DNA from: JANPEF01 sp031413115
GTDB lineage: Bacteria > Eisenbacteria > RBG-16-71-46 > DASYSL01
Assembly (NCBI GenBank): GCA_031413115.1
Contig: JANOEH010000183.1
Location: 1 to 6,173, forward strand
Direction of reading: 5' to 3'
Length of the DNA stretch: 6,173 nt
Under the pieces are notes generated by a model, which was given only the letters and a program-made list of their open reading frames with translations, ran no database searches and had not been told where the DNA came from. This document shows positions 1-6,173 of the stretch, one piece after another; position 1 is the stretch's first letter; every line of letters begins with the position of its first letter. Both the position numbers and the translations under genes were made by a program.

Positions 1-585
1 GCCCGGAACGACCGGGAGCACGAGTGTCGCTGGTATCAGGCCGAGTTCAAGAGGCTCGTGGCCGACAAGTACGGACCGGACAAGGCGACGACGGTGCTCA
101 AGGCGCAGCACCCCGAGTTCGAGATGTGGAACCAGGGCATCCACGCCCGCTCGGGCGTGGCCTGCGCCGACTGCCACATGCCGTACACCCGGGTCGGGGC
201 GCAGAAGATCAGCGACCATCACATCCAGAGCCCGCTGCTCAACGTGAACCGCGCCTGCCAGACCTGCCACAAGTGGCCGGAGGAGGAGCTGATCGCGCGG
301 GTCGAGGCATCGCAGGAGCGCGTGCACGGGATGCGCGACGAGGCGATGAATGCGCTCGTCGACCTGATCCGCGACATGGCGCGCGCCCGGGCGGCGGGCG
401 ACACGGCCGCGGCGTACGCGGAGGCGGCGCAGTTCCAGCGCCGGGCGCAGTTCTACCTCGACTTCGTCGAGGCCGAGAACTCGACCGGTTTCCACGCGCC
501 GCAGGAGGCGCTGCGCATCCTCGGGCAATCGGCGAACCTGTCGCGGCAAGGGCAGCTCGCCCTGCGGCCGGTGGCCACGCGATGA
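1..585 (+). CDS. nrfA: Ammonia-forming cytochrome c nitrite reductase NrfA, C-terminal part (5' end outside window)
   Basis: NrfA is the periplasmic pentaheme enzyme that reduces nitrite to ammonium with six electrons. The window holds its last 194 residues, open at the left edge in frame 1 and ending at TGA 583-585. Numbered within the fragment, the active-site block K-A-Q-H is at residues 34-37. By homology with characterised NrfA, the Gln is a calcium ligand and the His is catalytic. Two CxxCH heme sites follow, CADCH at 55-59 and CQTCH at 86-90, corresponding to hemes 4 and 5. Conserved His at 73-74 and in GFHAPQEA (His165) fit distal heme ligands. The helical tail with AQFYLDFVEAENS is typical of the family. 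The active-site heme (CxxCK) and hemes 2 and 3 lie upstream of the window. Residues 1-32 do not resemble the NrfA stretch I expect just before LKAQHPE, which may be lineage divergence. The gene overlaps the next one by 4 bases. Identity is very secure. Confidence 0.95.
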   Translation, partial: ARNDREHECRWYQAEFKRLVADKYGPDKATTVLKAQHPEFEMWNQGIHARSGVACADCHMPYTRVGAQKISDHHIQSPLLNVNRACQTCHKWPEEELIARVEASQERVHGMRDEAMNALVDLIRDMARARAAGDTAAAYAEAAQFQRRAQFYLDFVEAENSTGFHAPQEALRILGQSANLSRQGQLALRPVATR

Positions 586-944
586 AGCGCCGCCGGCTTT
601 ACGAGCATCGCTCCGAGCCGCTGCTGCCGACGTCGCGCTTCATGCGCCGCGTGTTCCTCCACGTCATCGTCGCGGCGGCGCTCCTGGCGTTGTCGCTGGG
701 GCTCGGCACGGTCGGGTATCGCTGGACCGAGGGCATGCCGTGGCTCGACGCGCTGCTCAATGCGTCGATGATCCTCGCGGGCATGGGCCCGGTGGACGTG
801 CTGCATACGACGGGTGGCAAGCTGTTCGCCTCGGGCTATGCGCTCTTCTCGGGGATCACGTTTCTCGCCACCGCAGGCCTTCTCGTCGCGCCGCTGGCGC
901 ACCGCCTGCTGCACAGCCTGCACCTCGAGGCGCAGGAGTCCTGA
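582..944 (+). CDS. Small two-helix membrane protein resembling a potassium-channel pore module with an altered filter
   Basis: This is a 120-residue protein. ATG 582 overlaps the nrfA stop as ATGA, with a weak GGTGG ribosome site seven bases upstream, so translation is probably coupled to nrfA. It has a basic N-terminus (MKRRR; RFMRR at 19-23), a first membrane helix at about 24-46, an amphipathic re-entrant-like stretch at about 53-66 (WLDALLNASMIL), the loop GMGPVD at 67-72, and a second helix at about 80-108 (GKLFASGYALFSGITFLATA). This TM-pore-TM order, and the GKLFA..YALFSG opening of the second helix, resemble two-TM potassium channel pore domains (Ion_trans_2-like). The signature T-x-G-[YF]-G-D is replaced by AGMGPVD. 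It has no heme motif, so it is not an NrfH-type electron donor. The channel-like fold is my inference from residue pattern; conduction is unproven. It could instead be a structural membrane partner or an anion or small-solute pore. Confidence 0.8.
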   Translation: MKRRRLYEHRSEPLLPTSRFMRRVFLHVIVAAALLALSLGLGTVGYRWTEGMPWLDALLNASMILAGMGPVDVLHTTGGKLFASGYALFSGITFLATAGLLVAPLAHRLLHSLHLEAQES

Positions 945-968
945 GGCGAAGGTCGCACCAGCGGCGAT
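945..968. other. 24-base convergent intergenic gap
   Basis: This gap separates the stop of the channel-like gene (plus strand) from the stop of the kinase gene (minus strand). It contains no convincing hairpin followed by a T-run on either strand; the only pairing seen is a weak four-base TCGC/GCGA match at about 953-967. Either termination is Rho-dependent or occurs inside the opposing gene, or transcripts from the two sides overlap. Confidence 0.6.
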
Positions 969-3383
969 TCAGCGCGCGGCGACGCCCGCGTGCGTTCGCT
1001 GCTCGAGCGCGATCGCGGTCACCTCATCGCCGGCACGTCGTGCAAGAGTGGCGGCGCTCCTGCAGAACTCGGTCGTCACCTCGTTCGCCGCGCCGAAGCG
1101 GGCGACCAGCGCATCGGCCATCTCGAGCGAGCGTCGCGCTGCGTCGGGCTTCCCCATTCGCCACCACAGGTAGGCCTGCTGCACGCGCACGCGCATCACG
1201 GGCGGGCTGTCCGGCGCCATCGTGGGGAGCCGCAGCGCCAGGATCGTCGCGAGCTCGCGCTCGGCCTCGGCGTGGCGCCCCAGCGCGCCGATCGTTGCCG
1301 CGAGGTTTGCCCGCGTGTCCATCGTGTTCGTGTGTTCGGCGCCGAGCGTGCGCGTGCGGCCCTCGAGGACCACGTGGAGCAGGCTCTCGGCCGCGGTCCA
1401 CCGCTCCATTTCCATGTAGTGGTAGGCAAGCGAGCCCTTGGTGCGCATCGTCTCGAAGTGGTCCGGCCCGAGCACCCGCTCGTAGCTCGCGATCGAGACG
1501 AGCCGCAGGGATTCCGAGGCGGCATGCTGGCCCAGCTCGTCGTAGACCAGCGACAGGTTGCTGAGCGAACGGATCGTCTCGGGGTGATCCGAGCCAATCG
1601 TGCGCTTCTGCGCTTCGGCGGTGCGGACGAGCAAGGCCTCGGCCTCGACGCCGCGGCCCTGCTGCAGGTAGAGGAAGCCGAGGTTGTTCTGCGAGCGGAG
1701 CGCCTCCACGCTCTCGGCCCCGAGAATGCGGCGCTGGGCGTCGAGGGTCGCCAGGCGCAGCGACTCGGCCTCGGCAGCGCGCCCTTGCGAGTCGTAGACG
1801 AGCGAGAGGTTGTTCATGATCGTGAGCTGGTACGGATGATCCGGACCGAACTCGCGCCGCATTCCGGCGAGGACCGCGAGGTCCAGGCTCTCGGCCTCGG
1901 CCAGGCGTCCCTGGACCTGGCGGAGCCAGGCGATGGCTCCCTCGGTGATCAGGCGCTGCCGGCGGTCCAGATCGTTCGCCAGGGGGTTGACCACGAGCGC
2001 GCGGTCGAACAGCGGCTCGGCCGAGGCGAGAAGCCCCAGGTTCATGTAGATGTTGCCGATCGAGGTCAGGAGCGCGGACTGCTGCGAGGGGCGGTCGACC
2101 AACTCGGTCTGGACCCGCTCGGCCGCGCGATCGAGGATCTCGCGGGCCGTTACCGTGCGCCCGCGCGACTCGCCCGGATCGGCGACGCGGAACAGGCCGA
2201 CCAGGAGCTCGCTGATCTTGCGAGACGTCTCGGCCGCCTGGTTCGCCCGGTCGCGCTCGGCGGCGATGCGCTTCGCCTGCACCGCGGTCACGCCCGCGAA
2301 CGCCGCGAGGCCCACGAATGCGGCCGCGGCAACGGCGACGCCGGCGCGATGCCGCCGGGCGAACTTGCCCGCCCGGTACCCCAGGCTCGGCGGGGTGGCA
2401 GTGACCGGTTCGTGGTGGAGGAAGCGTCCGATGTCGGCCGCGAACTCGGCGGCCGAGCCGTAGCGCCGCTCGCGATCCTTCTCGATCGCCTTCATCGTGA
2501 TCCAGTCGAGATCTCCCCGGACTTCGCGGCCCAGGGCGCCGAGCCGCGTGCTCGGCTTCACCGGCTCGTGCTCGCGGATCCGACGCAGGATCTCGTCGAA
2601 GGCCAGCTTGCGCAGCTCGGCGCCTTCAAGCGGGCGCGCGCCGACGAGCAACTCGTACAGCAACACGCCGAGCGCGTACACGTCGGTGCGCGTGTCGATG
2701 CCCTCGCTGGTGAACGCGGCCTGCTCGGGGCTCATGTACTCGGGCGTGCCGATCAACTGCCCGACTTCGGTGAGCAGCGTGCGTTCGCTGAGCGACTGTT
2801 CGACCGCGGTGGCGATTCCGAAGTCGATGATCTTGGGAACGGCCCTTCCGCCCTGCATGGCGACGATCACGTTCGACGGCTTGAGGTCGCGGTGGATGAT
2901 GCCCTTCTGGTGGGCATGCTGCACGCCGTCGCAGACCTGCCTGAAGAGCTCCAGCCGTTCGCGCAGCGGGAGGGCCTGTGCCTCGCAGTGGGCCGTGAGC
3001 GAAACGCCTTCGACGTACTCCATGACGAAGTAGGGGTGCCCGTCGGCGGTCTCGCCGGCGTCGAGCACGCGCGCGATGTTTGGATGGTTCATCAACGCCA
3101 GCGCCTGGCGCTCGGCCTCGAAGCGGCGCAGGACTTCGGCGCCCGAGAGGCCGCGGCGGATCAACTTGATCGCGACCGTACGGCGAACGGGGCGAAGCTG
3201 CTCGGCGAGCCACACGTCGCCCATGCCGCCCTCGCCCAGCTTTCGCACCAGGCGGTAGTCGGCGATCTCGGCGCCGGCGCGCAGGCCGCCAGCAGTTGGC
3301 GCAACACCCAGGGCGCCGATCGCGGGAGTCGTGGCGAAGGTGGGATCGTTCGGCCCGGCGACGGTGGGGTCATCGTTGGACAT
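969..3383 (-). CDS. Transmembrane PknB-type serine/threonine protein kinase with C-terminal TPR array
   Basis: This 804-residue protein starts at ATG (3381-3383) with GGAG five bases upstream and ends at TGA (969-971). Residues 1-40 are a Thr/Pro-rich tail. The kinase domain spans about 43-323 with all catalytic elements: glycine loop GEGGMG (50-55), ATP lysine K73, helix-C glutamate E91, HRDLKPSN (164-171; catalytic D166, N171), DFG (187-189) and SPE in place of APE (218-220). The Arg before the catalytic Asp, and Thr202, Thr205 and Thr213 in the activation segment, fit activation by phosphorylation. A basic patch RRHR (343-346) precedes one membrane helix (about 348-368), so the kinase is cytoplasmic and the C-terminus probably extracytoplasmic. 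The C-terminal half is TPR: one unit at about 435-465, then six 42-residue units (482-733) and a final partial one. This architecture is common in Planctomycetota, Acidobacteriota and related groups. It lies 19 bases after the carboxyltransferase gene, so probably co-transcribed. The substrate is unknown. Confidence 0.95.
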   Translation of the reverse strand: MSNDDPTVAGPNDPTFATTPAIGALGVAPTAGGLRAGAEIADYRLVRKLGEGGMGDVWLAEQLRPVRRTVAIKLIRRGLSGAEVLRRFEAERQALALMNHPNIARVLDAGETADGHPYFVMEYVEGVSLTAHCEAQALPLRERLELFRQVCDGVQHAHQKGIIHRDLKPSNVIVAMQGGRAVPKIIDFGIATAVEQSLSERTLLTEVGQLIGTPEYMSPEQAAFTSEGIDTRTDVYALGVLLYELLVGARPLEGAELRKLAFDEILRRIREHEPVKPSTRLGALGREVRGDLDWITMKAIEKDRERRYGSAAEFAADIGRFLHHEPVTATPPSLGYRAGKFARRHRAGVAVAAAAFVGLAAFAGVTAVQAKRIAAERDRANQAAETSRKISELLVGLFRVADPGESRGRTVTAREILDRAAERVQTELVDRPSQQSALLTSIGNIYMNLGLLASAEPLFDRALVVNPLANDLDRRQRLITEGAIAWLRQVQGRLAEAESLDLAVLAGMRREFGPDHPYQLTIMNNLSLVYDSQGRAAEAESLRLATLDAQRRILGAESVEALRSQNNLGFLYLQQGRGVEAEALLVRTAEAQKRTIGSDHPETIRSLSNLSLVYDELGQHAASESLRLVSIASYERVLGPDHFETMRTKGSLAYHYMEMERWTAAESLLHVVLEGRTRTLGAEHTNTMDTRANLAATIGALGRHAEAERELATILALRLPTMAPDSPPVMRVRVQQAYLWWRMGKPDAARRSLEMADALVARFGAANEVTTEFCRSAATLARRAGDEVTAIALEQRTHAGVAAR
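1185..1940 (-). repeat. Six tandem 42-residue TPR units within the kinase gene
   Basis: Kinase residues 482-733 divide into six units of exactly 42 residues (126 bases each) with no insertion or deletion. The phase is set by a conserved Gly in G-x-[DE]-x, found at residues 513, 555, 597, 639 and 681. The shared pattern is NL...Y...GR..EAE.L, then a helix, then [LI]G.DHP.T. This is the kinesin-light-chain/TPR_10-TPR_12 style. Such arrays usually form a superhelical groove for peptides or proteins. The repeats are clear at protein level but diverged in DNA, so they are old and not a recent tandem duplication. The sixth unit has lost the G-x-DH motif (MAPDSPP). Confidence 0.9.
2415..3257 (-). 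other. Protein kinase catalytic domain of the TPR kinase
   Basis: This segment encodes residues 43-323 of the kinase, from the YRLVRKLGEG start of the N-lobe to the C-lobe end after DRERRYGSAAEFAADIGRFL. All residues needed for phosphotransfer are present (K73, E91, D166, N171, D187), so it should be active and not a pseudokinase. The VPKIIDFGIA sequence around the DFG motif and the DLDWITMKAIEKDRERRY block are typical of TPR-linked bacterial kinases. Confidence 0.92.
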
Positions 3384-3388
3384 GGAGA

Positions 3389-3392
3389 CTCC
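3389..3392 (-). promoter_or_regulatory. Ribosome binding site of the kinase gene
   Basis: GGAG on the minus strand lies five bases before ATG 3381-3383, inside the 19-base gap after the carboxyltransferase stop. It gives the kinase its own initiation site and supports the chosen start. I see no promoter in this gap, so the kinase message most likely comes from the upstream gene's promoter. Confidence 0.7.
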
Positions 3393-3402
3393 GAACCGGT
3401 TT

Positions 3403-4953
<1,551 letters not shown>

Positions 4954-4959
4954 GGAACC

Positions 4960-4964
4960 TCCAG
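4960..4964 (-). promoter_or_regulatory. Ribosome binding site that sets the TTG start of the carboxyltransferase gene
   Basis: GGAGG on the minus strand lies about six bases (including part of the TTCC spacer and adjacent T) before TTG 4951-4953. It is the only strong Shine-Dalgarno sequence near the point where family homology begins, and it decides the start in a frame that stays open for almost 290 further bases upstream. Confidence 0.7.
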
Positions 4965-4991
4965 GGACGGGCGACTTCCGGCGTGGGGACG

Positions 4992-5003
4992 GACCGTTCG
5001 GTC
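4992..5003. promoter_or_regulatory. 12-bp dyad at the predicted transcription start of the carboxyltransferase unit
   Basis: GACCG and CGGTC are perfect inverted arms separated by TT. The dyad lies just downstream of the -10 candidate at 5006-5011 and so covers the expected +1. This is where a repressor operator would act. It could also fold as a tiny RNA hairpin at the 5' end of the message. Only one copy is seen, and short GC dyads occur by chance in such DNA, so it is a candidate only. Confidence 0.35.
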
Positions 5004-5005
5004 GC

Positions 5006-5034
5006 AGCCTAGAGCGGGCGGGAGCGCGATTCAA
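5006..5034 (-). promoter_or_regulatory. Candidate sigma70-type promoter for the carboxyltransferase-kinase unit
   Basis: Read on the minus strand, TTGAAT (5029-5034) and TAGGCT (5006-5011) are separated by exactly 17 bases. They match the -35 consensus at four of six positions and the -10 at three of six, including the key first T-A and last T. Transcription would start near 4999, giving a 5' leader of about 45 bases before the TTG start. This is the best -35/-10 pair I found in the divergent region. Confidence 0.5.
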
Positions 5035-5072
5035 GGCCGCGTTGGGGCTCTGAGCGGGCCTCCGGGCGGGGC

Positions 5073-5101
5073 TGGCGCGGCGCGGGCGGGCGCGGTAGTC
5101 T
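5073..5101 (+). promoter_or_regulatory. Weak candidate promoter for the aminotransferase gene
   Basis: TAGTCT (5096-5101) could be a -10 element, sharing the first T-A and last T of the consensus. At 17 bases upstream lies TGGCGC (5073-5078), a poor -35. Transcription would begin near 5108, about 43 bases before the ATG. The element is plausible by position and by its similarity to the opposite-strand TAGGCT, but it is weak. Confidence 0.25.
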
Positions 5102-5140
5102 GCCTCGTCGCCCGCATGCAGCACATCCCGCCGTGCGTCC

Positions 5141-5145
5141 GGAGG
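5141..5145 (+). promoter_or_regulatory. Ribosome binding site of the aminotransferase gene
   Basis: A perfect GGAGG lies five bases before ATG 5151-5153. It fixes the start of the rightward gene. Confidence 0.8.
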
Positions 5146-5150
5146 CAGCG

Positions 5151-6173
5151 ATGCCCTATCCCGAGTTGCCCCATCTCGAGTGGTCGAAGCGACTGCAGGC
5201 GCGCATCTACCTGTCCGGGTCCGCCGCGCCGACGCCGCCACCAGCCGTGCTCGGCCTCGATCGCAAGTCGTTCCCCGGAGCGACGGCGCGTGACAAGGAT
5301 CCGTGGTACCTGGCCAACACCGATCGCGGCGACGCCGAGTTGCAGGGGCTGGTCGCCGCGCGGGCCGGGGTGGCGCCCGCGCGCGTCGTTCCGGTGTGCG
5401 GCGCGAGCGAGGGGCACTTCCTCATCGAGATGCTCGTGCGCGGCCGCGACGGCGGCGACGTGCTGCACGAGACGCCCGGCTACGGCCCGCACTTCGGCGT
5501 CGCCCGCGCGTTCCCGGGCGAGGCGGTGGCGCTGCCGCGCGATGCCAGCGGCCGCTTCGACCTGTCCGTGCTCGAGCGCCCCGAAAGCGGACGCGCCAAG
5601 ATCGCGATCATCTCCGACCCGCACAATCCCAGCGGCCAGCCGCTGGCGCGCGAGGACCTGGCCGAGCTCGTCCGCTGGGGGGACCAGCGCCGCGCGCAGA
5701 TCGTGATCGATGAGGTATTCCGCGAGGCCGACCCCACGCGCGAGCCGGGAAGCTGGGCCGCCGAGTGGCCGCACCGCGTGTGGTCCGTCTCCAGCGTGAC
5801 GAAGCCGTACGGCCTGGGCGGGCTGCGCCTGGGCTGGGTGATCGCGCCGGCCGACTGGTCCGAGGCACTGCGCAGGATCCAGGACTACACGACCGTGATC
5901 GCGCCCGGTCCGTCGATCGTGCTGGCGCGCCAGGTGCTGGCGCGGGCGGATGCAGTGCGCGCGTGGATCCTCGCCGCGATGGCGCCCAACCGCGAGCACT
6001 TCGCGCTCAAGGGCGGGTGGACGACGGCCGGGACGACCGCGTTCGTGCGCGTCGTGCCGAAGCGCGGGGCCGCGGCCGGCGCGTCCGCCGAGGCGATCGA
6101 CACGCGCACGTTCTGCACCGAGGTGCTGCGCGATCACGGCGTCGCCGTCGTACCTGGCGCATTCTTCGGCGAT
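5151..6173 (+). CDS. Class I/II PLP-dependent aminotransferase (fold type I), 3' end outside window
   Basis: ATG 5151 has a strong GGAGG five bases upstream. The frame runs open for 341 residues to the window edge, with no stop in view. PLP-enzyme landmarks are in order: the cofactor-phosphate loop GASEGH (84-89), a TPGYGPH segment (108-114) where the ring-stacking aromatic lies, SDPHNPSGQPL (155-165; Asn159), VIDEVFRE (185-192; Asp187 pairs with the pyridine nitrogen), and SVSSVTKPYGLGGLRLGW (212-229) with Schiff-base Lys218 and phosphate-binding Arg226. GTTAFVRV (294-301) and VVPGAFFGD at the edge match the C-terminal domain. The substrate-carboxylate Arg normally found soon after PGxFFG must lie outside; I estimate some 30-40 residues are missing. 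Most family members have Tyr where this one has Phe190 in DEVF. It is cytoplasmic. The amino acid substrate cannot be told from these motifs. It is divergent from the carboxyltransferase gene across 197 bases. Confidence 0.92.
   Translation, partial: MPYPELPHLEWSKRLQARIYLSGSAAPTPPPAVLGLDRKSFPGATARDKDPWYLANTDRGDAELQGLVAARAGVAPARVVPVCGASEGHFLIEMLVRGRDGGDVLHETPGYGPHFGVARAFPGEAVALPRDASGRFDLSVLERPESGRAKIAIISDPHNPSGQPLAREDLAELVRWGDQRRAQIVIDEVFREADPTREPGSWAAEWPHRVWSVSSVTKPYGLGGLRLGWVIAPADWSEALRRIQDYTTVIAPGPSIVLARQVLARADAVRAWILAAMAPNREHFALKGGWTTAGTTAFVRVVPKRGAAAGASAEAIDTRTFCTEVLRDHGVAVVPGAFFGD

Noticed and set aside
24..581. An N-terminal extension of the channel-like protein in frame 3 back to position 24
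   Set aside because: That stretch overlaps the NrfA reading frame, which has heme and active-site motifs. The extension is low-complexity Arg/Gly/Ala, and the ATG at 582 has the typical ATGA coupling.
3394..3401. The 8-bp palindrome AACCGGTT in the gap between the carboxyltransferase and kinase genes
   Set aside because: It is too short to be significant, partly overlaps the spacing around the carboxyltransferase stop, and has no promoter nearby to act on.
5082..5115. Inverted GCGGGCG / CGCCCGC arms around the weak -10 element of the aminotransferase promoter
   Set aside because: The arms are pure G/C in a stretch where such strings recur several times, so chance pairing is likely; there is no T-run for a terminator.
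4954..5241. An extension of the carboxyltransferase to an upstream start at 5241 (96 more residues)
   Set aside because: The extension is Arg/Ala/Pro-rich with no family similarity, would run through the promoter and into the 5' end of the divergent aminotransferase, and lacks the GGAGG that precedes TTG 4953.
5031..6137. A long open frame (368 codons) on the minus strand opposite the aminotransferase
   Set aside because: The plus-strand frame holds a complete ordered set of PLP-aminotransferase motifs and a perfect ribosome site; the minus frame has none.

Overview
The window is GC-rich, tightly packed bacterial chromosomal DNA with five protein genes. Two of them are cut by the window edges. 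GC-ending codons and GGAG-type ribosome binding sites are used throughout. The mix of genes suggests a free-living, GC-rich bacterium of a lineage such as Acidobacteriota, Gemmatimonadota, Eisenbacteria/FCB-related groups, Planctomycetota or Myxococcota. It contains a respiratory ammonia-forming nitrite reductase, a large transmembrane Ser/Thr kinase with kinesin-light-chain-like TPRs, and a propionyl-CoA-carboxylase-type carboxyltransferase. The lineage is inferred from gene style only and cannot be fixed from this sequence.

Layout. (1) Positions 1-944, plus strand: the C-terminal part of the pentaheme cytochrome c nitrite reductase NrfA (hemes 4 and 5, catalytic His and calcium-site Gln visible). 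Its stop overlaps, as ATGA, the start of a 120-residue two-helix membrane protein. That protein resembles a minimal potassium-channel pore module, but its selectivity filter is not the canonical one. (2) Positions 969-4953, minus strand: a two-gene unit read right to left. First comes a complete 516-residue acyl-CoA carboxylase carboxyltransferase subunit (PccB/MmdA type) that starts with TTG. After 19 bases comes an 804-residue PknB-type kinase with one membrane helix and a C-terminal array of exactly 42-residue TPR units. This unit converges on the nrfA unit across only 24 bases. (3) Positions 4954-5150: a 197-base divergent intergenic region with a fair promoter candidate for the carboxylase-kinase unit, a 12-bp dyad at its predicted transcription start, and a weak promoter candidate for the rightward gene. 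(4) Positions 5151 to the right edge, plus strand: a fold-type I PLP aminotransferase, open at the window end.

How the genes may work together. NrfA is a periplasmic respiratory enzyme that reduces nitrite to ammonium, and the coupled membrane protein is probably made in the same place and time. The carboxyltransferase handles short acyl-CoAs (propionyl-CoA/methylmalonyl-CoA) but has no biotin carboxylase or biotin carrier partner in view. The co-transcribed kinase could sense an extracytoplasmic signal through its TPR domain. No link between the two units is proven. I see no CRISPR array, insertion sequence, phage gene, tRNA or rRNA. The most unusual items are the channel-like protein coupled to nrfA and the carboxyltransferase-kinase gene pair.
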